Assembly: GCA_028554755.1 (NCBI GenBank)
Contig: JAPTOF010000006.1
Coordinates: 614,501-678,500 of the forward strand
DNA: 64,000 nt
From: Cordia subcordata
Lineage: Eukaryota > Streptophyta > Magnoliopsida > Boraginales > Cordiaceae
Direction of reading: 5' to 3'
Shown: positions 23,460-34,934 of the stretch, in pieces
Layout of the letters: the number at the start of each line of letters is the position of its first letter
How positions within the stretch are numbered: position 1 is the first letter of the stretch
Notes under the pieces: generated by a model
Databases searched by the model: none
What the model saw: only the letters and a program-made list of their open reading frames with translations
Told to the model about the DNA's origin: nothing
Position numbers and translations under genes: made by a program

Positions 23460-25182
23460 TTAAGTATGTCCAAATACTATGATGCTAATTACCGCCATGG
23501 TGTTTTGCAAACTTTGGACTTCAATTTCCATTGGGTTTTCACATATTGGATGAGCCTCCAAGAGAATTTCAATAGATGTTAGGGAGTTTTCTATCTTTAG
23601 ATTTGTTCAAATGTAATTGGCTTTGCCTCCAATAGAGAGAGAAAATACGAGTGTATGTGTATATATATATATATTACCACCATGGTGTGGTTGTTATTTG
23701 GGTGTCATCGTCTATTCTTATATTAGTCCATGAAAGTCAGTTTATGCTTCGTTCTTTTCCTATTATGATAGTTTGGATTTGTTAAAAATTTCAAACCCGT
23801 GAAACTTGCACAATCCATTAACCTAAAATTTGTCCAAAAAGTTGACATATCTTTTTGGTACATCTTATATGTTAAGTTTAACATAAATGTACATTTTTAA
23901 AGAAGTTTGACCAACGTCTCTTCTCTTCTCTTCTAGCTCCATTGTCTCGATTCCTTTCTATTAGTATATATAGTCATTTGTTTTACTCATCATATCTATG
24001 CTGGGGGTTTTGAAGCGAGGTTTTTGCTTTTACATTACTCTTCAACTACTACATAACTATTCGTCTCATTAATCATCATAGCAAAATTGAAAACTCGGGC
24101 AGCAACCAAAACCAAAACAAGAGGACTTATTAGATAAAGCCAAAGTCACCCAAAGTGTTTTCATGTGCATCTCCTCTAGCCTGTACGTAATAATATTCTT
24201 GTATCGGTTTTCTTGGGGGGGCCCTTTTGGCGAAAGAGACATTAATTTTAATTGAAATACTTTTGAGTGGAGTCTCTTCATTATAAAGATGAGTGGATAA
24301 GCTGTTCCTTTCTTTTTTCTGGGATTTTTTCTTTTCTTTTCTTTTTTTTTTTTTTGGCTCATATGGTGAGACAAGGATGGTTCATGACACCTTTTTTTCT
24401 ATGGCCTGTGTCATCCTAACGTCTTTAAAGGCGCCATCTTGCATTAATATCATATCATCTACGTTGCAAGTCAGCAAAATGATTTTACCAATCGTCATAT
24501 TAATAATCATATCATCATTTGTTTCGATATTATTCTTTGAAATGACGCACGTTATAATACTACGACGTTATCTGAAATTCCTCCTGTTTTTAGTACTCTA
24601 CCTTTTACTAAACGATGGGAACCAATAGCTTTCCGGTTCTCTAATCCTATGTGCTTCCATACTCTCATAAAAAAAAGATCGAATTGCGTTCGTGTCTTCA
24701 TATCCTTGTTTATTGCGAACAGTCATGTACTAGAGTCACTTTGTCGTCTTCTTTATTTTTCCAAGATCACGAGAGGCTAATCTGCATATAATTTTACCTA
24801 ACCAATATGATGATGTATACAAAACAAGCACTTGCGTGAAACTACACTAAATACTTCTGTAGCGGACCTTGTATGGATAATACTTGTTTACTTGTGAACT
24901 ATGAGATGCCTCATGTAAGTTTCCATTCTCTAGATCTCTCATAAACCATTGACAGTGAAGAAAGAGACCCAACACTAATTAAACAAGTAGGTTCGGCACA
25001 CAAAAGCCCAACGAAAATGGGCCAAAATAAAGGTAAACTAAACTAGTAAGGCCAACCCAATACTATGAAAAATACCACCAAGTCTTACGTGTAGCTAGTA
25101 AAATAAAGGGCAAAATTACGTCGTAAGTCTCTAATGTTATCACTTTTTCTTTTACATAGTTCTCTTAAAATTCTCAAATTAA

Positions 25183-25397
25183 GAGTTTGTTTGGATTAGT
25201 TTTTTTTTTTAACAACTGTTGAAAAATAGTTCTTTTTTAAAAGTTAAAAATTCTAACTTCTAAAAAAGGTTATATTTGAACTTTTTCCAGAGTTTTAGCT
25301 TTTCTAGAAGCCAAATCAAATGGTTATTGTAAATTTAGTTCAACGTTTTCAGGAAAAAAAAGTGTTTTTTCCTAAAAAAACCAATCCAAACAGGCCC
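25183..25397. mobile_element. Tourist-like MITE with TAA target duplication
   Basis: The left end GAGTTTGTTTGGATTAGTTT is preceded by TAA (25180-25182). The right end CCAATCCAAACAGGCCC is followed by TAA (25398-25400). At 215 bp it is almost the same size as the element at 47132. The TIRs and 3-bp TWA duplications are those of PIF/Harbinger (Tourist) MITEs. Confidence 0.8.
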
Positions 25398-26136
25398 TAA
25401 GTTGTTAATATTTCGCAAGCATAATCTAATTAGTATCCATTTTGGCCCAGCTATATACGCTTCTACCGTTTTTTTCATGCAATTTTTTGGTTCCTCTATC
25501 TATTTCTTCTAAAAACCCCCCATCCTATCCCAGCCCATCCCATCCTCCCTTCAGGAAAAGGAAATCATCTACTACTGATGATATTTGAATTCACATCACT
25601 CTGAGAGAATGGTCGCAACTACTTGAATTACTCAATCATCTCAAATTTCTTCTATTTTTTAGGACTTTGTTTGGATTTCTTGAGCTCATTGTCCACGTTG
25701 CACTAATTTTTATTCTCTCTCCACCGAGTTGGTCTTGCCCATCTTCTTGTAAATTGTAATTCTTTTTTAATAATGAAATATATTTTGTTACGGAAACAAA
25801 TTTGAAATTATAGTAAGGTTTTTCACATGGGCTAGTGCCCCCGATATTTACCAAATTTAGAATCTCCATTTATTGTACCCCATGGGCTTCTTAATTTTGC
25901 CACATAAATTCAACTGCTAGTCCTACCTGCATCCGCGAATCGGGTTAGACAACCGTTGTTGTTCTCATAAATGCAGTGAAAATCGACTTACCCAAAATGG
26001 CAAGTTGCCATGTATGTTCACGTCTCGAAACCGGTTTTTTTTTTTTTTCTCCTTAATACATTGGGAAAGGGAAAAAAAAATCAATCTTGTGCGTTATTTA
26101 ATGTCAACATGGCCTCGTTGGACATATGCGCGAACA

Positions 26137-26143
26137 TATATAA
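26137..26143 (+). promoter_or_regulatory. TATA box of the WSD1-like gene
   Basis: TATATAA in GAACATATATAACGTG sits 71 bp upstream of the ATG at 26208. It predicts a short 5' leader of about 40 bp. Confidence 0.55.
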
Positions 26144-26207
26144 CGTGTTGCACCCCTAAGCAAATTCCAAGGTATAAAGTTTTGTTAAGTTGAAAAAGCA
26201 AGCAAAA

Positions 26208-28939
26208 ATGGTGGAACAAGAAGAGCCAGCGAGCCCAGCAACAAGGTTGTTCCATTCACCAAGAACGGAATGCATCATCACTGGGATTCTAGGCTGCAAA
26301 ATTAAGGCCGATGTCGATGTAATTAAGAAACAAGTCTTTAGTGCTCTATCAAACATTCCTCGTTTCTCTAGTGTTACGGTAAGCAAACACTTCTCTTTCT
26401 CAAAAATATATCCGCACATACAGTTTTACAAACATGTTTAGTCATTCTGCATCATTTTCAATAATAATATTACTAGCTGACAGATACATACATTGTATAT
26501 CTTTTTCTTGGCAAATTCAGGTCAAGGATGAGAAAAGCGGGAAAATGTCGTGGAAATTAACTACAACGAAGATGGAATCGCATATTTTCTCTCCCAACAT
26601 AGACTACGACATGGACGCAGGCGATGAATTCGTGCAAGACTACATTGCACATTTAACGGCAGAACCAATGGACCTGAGTAAACCCTTGTGGGAGCTGCAC
26701 ATTCTAAATGTGAAAACTTCTGATGCAAATTCTGTCGGAATTTTCCGCATACACCATTCATTAGGTGATGGCATCTCACTTATCTCAGCCCTCTTGGCCT
26801 GCACAAGGAAAACTTCCGACCCGGAAAGTTTGCCTAGCATACCTGCCGTAAGGAGGACTTCAACAACCCGCGCAAAGAGTTCAAATCTAATTACGCGGTT
26901 TTTCTACGCGATTTGGGCGATTATTTTAACAATTATCAACACATTGGTGGATGTTACGTTGTTTCTGGCAACAATGTTGTTTTTGAAGGACGCAGAAACT
27001 CCGATCAAGGGCGGACCTGGAATTGAGAGGACTCCTAAGCTTATTATGCGTCGGACACTAAGCTTGCATGACATAAAGGTAGTGAAGAATGCTATGAATG
27101 CGGTAGTACTGCATCGTAAACTTGCAGCTTTTTGATAATTTGCTCATTATTGATATATATGTCCTGAAGATTTTCTTTTACAATATTATTTCTACATACA
27201 TATTTTTCGATTTTCTGAGTTACGTTGTTTCATATTTGCATGTCTTGTCCAGACCATTAACGACGTTATAGTCGGGGTAACAGAAGCTGGTATGTCTCGT
27301 TATCTTAACAGGAGATATGGTGAGTTGTTCCTCGACCACACCCTCTGGCATACGTACACTCTATAACGTCGTCTTTGCATGTGAAAATTAATTGTCAAGT
27401 GTATATCATAATCAACTATCCTAAAGAAATTTTAATTTTAATTATTCTTTTACAGCAAGTAATATTCAGAAACCTCATGGAGCTCCAGAGAAGACGAATT
27501 ATTTGCCAAAGAATATTCGGATCAGGGCATCTCTTATTTTCAACATCAGACCATATGCAGGGATTCAGGTAAATAATTTCCTTACACGTTTTCTTTTTTT
27601 CAAAAAACGATAATGAAGGTAACTCTCTCCAATTTATAACTTGGTTGGGTATATTTAGACTTCTACTCACTCTGATTTTACGAGTTCAGAAAATGTTACG
27701 TTTTTTTCATTTTATTGGGAGACAAGATGATTGATCAAAGATCTAAACACCATATTTTTGAATTACGTGCACCATATGTATTATCATTATCATCATTATG
27801 TTCATCATCTATATATTTGGTGTGATAAATTATTAAATAGCATTTATTTGCAAAAATATTAGGTTCTTGCTGATATGAGGAAGAGGAAGTCGAAGGCGAA
27901 ATGGGGAAATCAAGTAGGCTATTCTCTCCTTCCCGTCAAAATTGCTTTACGTGATGACCCCTTAATTTATGTTCGGGAGGCTCAACGCACAATTAACCGG
28001 AAGAAGCTCTCGCTTGAGTCTAGATTCTCATATTCAGCTGTGAAATTGTTGCTCAAGTTACAAGGGGAAAAGGTAATATAATGGACTTATCCTCAATTAA
28101 TGAACTTAATCGTTTGGTGCATAAGCATTTGAATTGATTGGGAAAGCTGGTTCCGTATCATTAGAAGCTAAGTACCTGGAAAGGAGGAATGAGGATTTAC
28201 CCCTCCTGAGACTATCAGAGTGTCAGCTTAGCACTTGAATTCCTTATGGTCGAACTTAAACCTTTACTAGAGAGATAGCTGTTCATACACTGATAAGGGA
28301 TGTATGGATTCTCGAGAAGAGAGGAGTCATGACGGTTCTACCTAGATTGCCTGGCTAGTTAATTTCCGAAACTTATTAGTTCCTACGGCAGAATATTTTA
28401 GATCTGTCTTGAATTCAAATACAAAAGATCTATAACATAACATTTGATGCCGCAAATTATCCTTTTCAACAGGTTAATTATGCGAAAACTCAATACTTAT
28501 GATTTGACTAACAGGTAGGTGTTGCTGTGACGTACAAGGTTCTTTCTAGCACCACGACATGTCTGTCGAACGTTGTTGGACCACAAGAAGAAATCAGCTT
28601 CTGCGGCCATCCCATAGGTTACATTGCTCCTTCTGTGCATGGTCTGCCTCATGTAAGTACTAAGTAGTCCTCATTTTTTCCTCTTTTTTTTTTTTTTTTG
28701 GGAAAAATAAAAAGCGTGGTTTTAAGTAGCTAGTACGTACGTGGTTCTGTGTTGTTTTTTTTTTTTCTTTTTGTATGCAGGCATTATTAATTCATTACCA
28801 GAGCTATGTTGATAAAACGGACATTGTCCTAACATATGATCCAAGAGTGATTTTAGATCCTCATCAGCTCTGTGATGACATAGAAGAGTCCCTCAGTATC
28901 ATCAAAGATGCTGTTACCAGAAGGGCCGGGTCTTGGTAA
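26208..28939 (+). CDS. WSD1: Wax ester synthase / diacylglycerol acyltransferase (WSD1-like)
   Basis: Seven exons (26208-26378, 26521-27102, 27253-27319, 27456-27568, 27863-28072, 28515-28652, 28781-28939), all GT-AG, give 479 residues. This is close to the usual 480 or so for plant WSDs. The family joins fatty alcohols, or diacylglycerol, to acyl-CoA at the ER to make wax esters or triacylglycerol, mainly for the cuticle. Key motifs: EEPASP at the N-terminus, PLWELHI (112-118), the catalytic HHSLGDG (135-141, the HHxxxDG box), a hydrophobic segment (about 185-212) that may be membrane-bound, INDVIVGV just after residue 251 in exon 3, NIRPYAG in exon 4 and SNVVGP in exon 6. The start is the first ATG; an in-frame TTG lies upstream. 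I see no frameshift or premature stop. Which WSD paralogue this is cannot be told from sequence reading alone. Confidence 0.94.
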
Positions 28940-30094
28940 AGGGTGCTGAACCTTAAAAGTCAAAGTGATAATATCGTTACGGGTTCTTTATATTTGTGCA
29001 TTGTAAAAGTTAAACACACTTAAAATTGTGTTTTGTCGAAAGTCTCACATTTAGAATGAAAGAGGCAGCGCAGAGGACAATCTCGTTTCGTTCAATTTTC
29101 TTCTTCATCTTGTAATATCTGAAACAGTTAAGGCGCATGCTTGCCGGCCATTTCTTAATCAATTAGCATTTTGACCAATGTTATTGTGAGTCTAGATGGA
29201 GCGTTAGATGAGTTGGGTTAACGATTAATTTAATTAAATGTCTTAGCCATGCACGCTTTTTATTAGAGGATTTCCGATCCTTTAATGGGTGGATTGTTTG
29301 CCACCAAACCTTCAGAATACTTCAAATGTGTTGTAACTACAATACATTTACAAAATCATGCTAGACATTTTAACATCATATTATGTGAAAATTAAATAAT
29401 GTTGGGTCCATTTCTTAAGGCAGTCACTGGTATTAAACTACTAATTACTGGAGGATTAATTATCTGGTTTTGATGCCATCAAACACGTCTTTGCAAGCAT
29501 TCCTAGTTGTACCTGCATTGGCCCCATATGAATATGTCGGGCTAGGCCCATAATCCTTGGGTGCAACGATTCCTGCAGCCCAACGCATTTTGGGAAGGAA
29601 AGAATCCCACGGCCTAGCGCACTAGGGACCACGTTATCCCTCAATTACGTACATGCTTAATGTGAGCAAGGGTTTTGGTGAATATAAGGGCAAGGAGAGC
29701 AACTTAATCCCACCATCGATCACCATACCACCCCCATACACTAGCGTCACCCTAAAACATACTGCTTGGAGTCCTCGGCAACCCCTCTAGCTCAAGAAGA
29801 GATCCAGGGTTCGTCCCAAGGAAAAATTCGGATCTTAATTGTAGAGACAGCTTTACATTACCTACTACTGATTCCATGAAATAGGCGGTGCTTATGGTTG
29901 GCGAATTATGGGCTTCATTTTTCTTTGGAGCTATCATCAAGTGGAAGAAATGTTGAAATAGCTCAAAATTTTATGTGGAGGATGATATAGAATAGTCTCA
30001 GCTCCTAAATTAGTCTTACAGTTACTGGTGTTGCCTCTTTGTTTTATTAAAAAAAAAAAAAAAAAGAGGGAAATTGAAGCCTGATATACAGAAG
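28940..30094. other. WSD1 3' region and unique intergenic DNA
   Basis: The WSD1 3' UTR probably covers the first 150-200 bp. The rest up to the duplication has no recognisable gene; open frames are short. A slightly GC-richer patch (about 29500-29850) carries no motif I recognise. Confidence 0.5.
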
Positions 30095-32939
30095 TTTGGG
30101 CCAAGTCCAAGACAAAAACAATAATATTTTGGGCCTTTAGGTCCTAAACCTAACTAGAAGAATGCTGACCGGTCAACATAACCATCATTTCGAGTGTCCC
30201 CTTGCTGTGAACTGGGCCGAACAATGAGAGGCCCGTGAAATGGACAAAACTCTGTGATAATGAAAACAAAGAATGCGCATTTAAAATACGTGGTGTTCCG
30301 CAAGCAAATCTGAGAGGCAATCACCCCATGAAATATATCAAGCCCAACCATTATTGTTGTTCTCTTGTCACTCTATGTTCATTCTAGATAACTGATAAAA
30401 CTTAGCCCACTAATTTTGTAAATTTCTTTCATCTTCATCACGAATAGATAGCTCTACATGAATCCGAAGAAAAAATCGTGCAAGAGACACGTTACAATAA
30501 ATTACGACTTTGCATCAATAAAATCAGTTGTTTATCTTATACATTGATCTTGAATTTCTATTATTTATTAATGTAAGATATTTAAATTCCGTAAAAAAAA
30601 AAAAACTAATATTTTACAGTGATCCATGTTAAACTGGTAATAATAAAGTAAAAACTTTCGGCACTTGGCATGCAAAACATTTTAACCCTCGTTTTAACTC
30701 AACTAGTGTTGCACCTCTATGCCTTTATTTTTATTTTGGGTGCATAACATTTGCTCTTTTTTTTGGTCGACATACATGCTAGCCATGAATAATAGAATAG
30801 ATAAAATAATGAGTAGGATTATAAATAGAATAATTGGATAAAAACAATAATAGTGAATAGATAGGATAATAATAGGAATATATAATAAAAATAGAACAAA
30901 ACAGATATATAAAATATAGCTCTAATGGGCAGCCACCTCTGTCCTTTCCTTTTCATGTGCTTGTTCAACATAAAATTTATGTAGCAAAGAAATTTGTAGT
31001 ACAAGTTGCCAAGTGGAAAACACTTGCTAAGTTTCAAATAAAAATACGCAAAAACAACATTTTCAAGCGGGCACTAATTCATCTTTGCGCATTATTCACC
31101 CTGTAAAAGACGACTAGACCATATTAAAGTCAACCTTGTTCATATTCATATATTCATATATATAAAACTAGAAGGTTGCATCACATCGCTGTGTTCCCAG
31201 TGCACGCAATTATGTACGCCGAAGAGAATCTGCCATCTGAATGCCATTACCATCCCCTTCGTGTTGGTTGTCCCATTTTGCAACTTAACGGGAAAAGCTA
31301 CGAGACATATCTTGTTCAAACACTGTAGACAATAACTCACACACTAGTAAATTTCGATCTTCTTATAATATTATTACGAGATAATAAGAATAATAATATC
31401 ATTATCATTAATTTTTCACGATGCTACAACATTGTGAAAAATCTAAATACATCGCATAGTTCAATTTCTGATGCAGAGAATTATGAAGTTGGAAGTTAAT
31501 TCACTCGTCCCAGGACCCCAGTTCCCATTAGTGTTTAATTTCCAGGAATAGACAAAATAAGTCAATCAAAGCGTGTATATATATAGGGTATTGGTAAAGC
31601 AGGTGATTTGATGCGGCTTTTGTTTGTCTTGTTTCCCATTGAAACAGTCTCATCTCGCAAGGCATTTTAATATTCTTGCTGCATGCTCCTTTTAGTAGTG
31701 GTGGGTCTCGCGATGCGTCATATCAAATAATATCAAACACAAGGAGGGGTCTCAGAACCCTATTTCAATATTGTCACTAATTTTCTTGTCAGCTGAACCT
31801 GATCGCTTTTTAGGTATCATAACATTGTTCAGCTAAAATCTCTTCCTGCAGCTATTGCAAGGAGGGCGGGAGATCTTGAGATTGAGACTGATTTACAGGT
31901 CCTGACTTAACAGGTCAACAACTCGAGTCCACAATTGGGATCCCACATGGCGTAGGTGGATGAGTGCACAAGGATGATCAGTCTATTAAGGTTCAACTTT
32001 CACATATTTATAGGGAAATCAACAAGATGATAATCTAGTTGGTTAATTTTGAGTTTACTCTACTACAAAATATGCATATATTTTTAGGAGCTCCTCACGA
32101 TATTACAAAGTTGATTGGAGAAGACTCTAAGAGGACTTCTACCTCTACAATTGTTCTTACTTAATCTTGGCGATATCTCCGTTTCAAAATAAAAATAAAA
32201 ATGGAGCGATGTAGAAAGTGAGAATCCTTTGGTCTCTCATGCATTTATATGATGAGTAAAATTAAATTATTATAAACAATCAATTAATATTTTTATATTC
32301 ATCACGAGAGACCGGACATTATTAATAATGTGCCAATCATACATCGTTCTTCTTTGTAGAGCTAAGAGCTGCATTGTATCGACATGTATTCTAGAACGAT
32401 GTATTCGAGCACAAGCTTAAATTTTTGGACCCCCGGAACAAAAGAAATAAGGCTTTATTCCTAAAGTTCTTGTTTGAAGTGCCCATTTCTCGAACCATCG
32501 CAAAGTGCATATCAAAGTTATACGTGTGGCACGATAATTACACCCTTTTGGGCTGTTCTAATCATTTTAACACACAGCAAAAATTATCCACCATGAATTG
32601 GGAGACCCTTTCCAATTACTAACCTTTAAGTTTGACGTTGCTATGTTTCGACTTCTGATTCCCTAAACTGGATCGGATTAAGTAATCATTTAATGTGTCA
32701 CGGTCGATATATTAAATCTAATTAACCGATTTAAAATATTTACATTCGTAATAATAACAGTAGTAAATGATGAGAATCCATATTATTATATGTTAAATTA
32801 TTATTTCACAATATTAAAGTTTGATTGATTACAAAAGGTTTCCCTAATTATGCTTTCTTAAAAGGGTTTTTTTTTTCCTTAATCAACTAGTCACACTCAT
32901 ATATGTCATTGTCAAGTAGTCAGAAATAGAGCACTAGCT

Positions 32940-33723
32940 AGAAATTTTTTATTTTTACCTTATTTTTGAAAAAATTTTGCAAAAATACCTTAGTTTTGAA
33001 AGCGATTTCAAAAATATCATTTTCGGTAAGTCACCTACTGTTTCAGTAGATGACCTACCGTTCCCAAACTCCCAAGTGGATTATATGTAGACCATGATAT
33101 TTTGGTAAGTCACCTATCGAAAAGGTTAAACGGTGGATGACTTACCAAAAAGAGCAAATTTTGATAATATTCAATTCTTATTGATAATAGCAAAGTTCTA
33201 ATTAATAATATTCAGTTCTAATTGATAATATCAAAATTCTAATTGATAAATTAATAAATTCATAAGTTCTAAAAATCACAAAATTCAATTAATTTACTAT
33301 ATTACAATAAACTCATAAGTTCTAAATTTCCATTAATTAATAAATTCATAAGTTCTAAATTTCATTCCTAAATGTAAACAAATTCATAAATTCCACTAAA
33401 TGCAAAAATATTAAACAAATTATTAAATTCCATTAATTTCCTAAATTATAATAAATTAATAAATTTTAATATTATCAATTATAATTTTGATATTATCAAG
33501 TAAAATTGAATATTATCAAATTTTACCCTTTTCGATAAATCATATACCGTTTCAGTAGGTAACCTACCAAAATATCATGTTTTGTATATTATTTGCTTAG
33601 GAGTCGAGAACGTTGTTGGGAACGGTAGGTGACTTATTGAAAAAGATATTTTTAAAATTATTTTTAAATCTAGAGTATTTTGACAAAAAAAATTTTAAAA
33701 TAAGATAAAAATAAAAAATTTCC
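32940..33723. mobile_element. MULE-like foldback element with 9-bp target duplication
   Basis: The element begins AGAAATTTTTTATTTTTACC and ends with the inverse (ATAAAAATAAAAAATTTCC). The inverted arms extend inward for about 200 bp or more, including GGTAAGTCACCTA/GGTGACTTA and TTGATAATAT motifs. The flanks GCACTAGCT (32931-32939) and GCACTGGCT (33724-33732) form a 9-bp duplication with one mismatch. Copy B carries a single GCACCAGTT (46760-46768) at this point, an empty site. Nine-bp duplications and long TIRs fit non-autonomous Mutator-like elements. No transposase is present. Confidence 0.8.
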
Positions 33724-34228
33724 GCACTGGCTCTCATAACCCTCTTATTCTGTGTCTCATCATTCTTGTGTTTGCATTCGGCAAATCAGAAAAGTGCATT
33801 GAAACATTGGGCCATATGAGGCAACATTTGTGGCCCCACACTCCCCTATATGCCAAATAATTCCAGTTTCCACTTGCTATATCAACAAAGAAATTAAAAG
33901 CCATGGGAAATGCATTGTACGGTTCAACTCCAGCTATTTTCCCTTTTCTTTTTTCTTTTCATGATTTGATCTTTCCCACCTATGAGCATCTCCACATTAT
34001 TTTTGTTAGGAAGGCATACAAGATTTAACGTGATTCTAATGTGATATTATTTTTATGTTTTAATATTATCATAGATGTCAAATTCTATCGAAGGCCATGA
34101 CAAATAAGCCTTACCTTTCAATGTGTCTTTCATCCTTTATTCTTCTGCAATGAGAACCATATTCGAAGTTGGATTTTGAGTTACACTTAGTGCTACATTA
34201 TGTCATGTTATACGACTAATTAAGTTGG

Positions 34229-34934
34229 TGACGTGGGCAAAGAAATTAGTTCCACGTCAATTAACAACTCAATTGGAATTATTAGTTGAAAGTAGAGTTA
34301 TAATGTCCAGGAGAGAAGCAGACGGCTGCGGTTGCACTGAATACACCAATGAAGGCGCCTACACAGAGTCCGACTTCCTACAATCAAAGAAGAACATGTA
34401 TGGGCCCGTTATACCTGTGACGATCAAGTTAGTTTAAAGGACTTAAAAATCACTATAAAGGTCCATTTAAATATATGAAGATGTCCTTAAGTATTTACAG
34501 AGGATTTTAAACTTAGTGACTTACCTCTTCAAGGAATAAGTTGAGCTATTTACAGAGGTTTGAGCACTATCCATAACTAGGATGATGACTAGGCTTCAAA
34601 TCATCATAACGTGGCATTATCTCCCTTTCTAGGTAAGTGGGGTTGCCATGTAGGCTTGTCATGTGTGCGACAAACCTGGTAGGCAAGGGTCCGCCCTCCT
34701 CGAGATAACAGTCGACGCGGTACCACCACATACGGCCTCTTTGCATTTTCATTATAGCCTTCATGTAATTCTTTATAAAACCATACAAACTTCTCAGAGA
34801 TTTATGAACGTGTACTACATCGGACCCATAGGCATAGGGTCTCCCCCAAGCTCACCCATGGTGGACGGATAGCCATAGTGGCCATTCTCACCACGTGGCG
34901 AACTCTAATTGGTTGTGTTTTTCCATCTATATCA
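34229..34934. mobile_element. Solo LTR (TG...CA, 5-bp target duplication)
   Basis: The 706-bp block starts TGACGTGGGC and ends CTATATCA, and is flanked by GTTGG on both sides (34224-34228, 34935-34939). Copy B has a single GGTTG-containing site (47491-47500) and no insert. A TATAAAA at 34774-34780 could be the LTR promoter. TG/CA ends with a 5-bp duplication are the signature of an LTR retrotransposon reduced by recombination. The orientation and superfamily are unknown because no internal region remains. Confidence 0.72.

Larger units (their letters stand above)
18915..26136. other. Gene-poor 7.2-kb gap between PME and WSD1
   Basis: Apart from the PME 5' leader and promoter at the left, and the WSD1 promoter at the right, I see no gene. 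Contents are Tourist-like MITEs (21140, 23219, 25183), a TA/CATA microsatellite (20802-20849), TA runs near 22461 and 23660, several poly-T and poly-A tracts and AT-rich unique sequence. Open frames here are low-complexity or cross homopolymers. Confidence 0.55.

Noticed and set aside
24293..24628. Hydrophobic 111-codon frame
   Set aside because: Driven by T-rich tracts. It lacks splice context and family resemblance.
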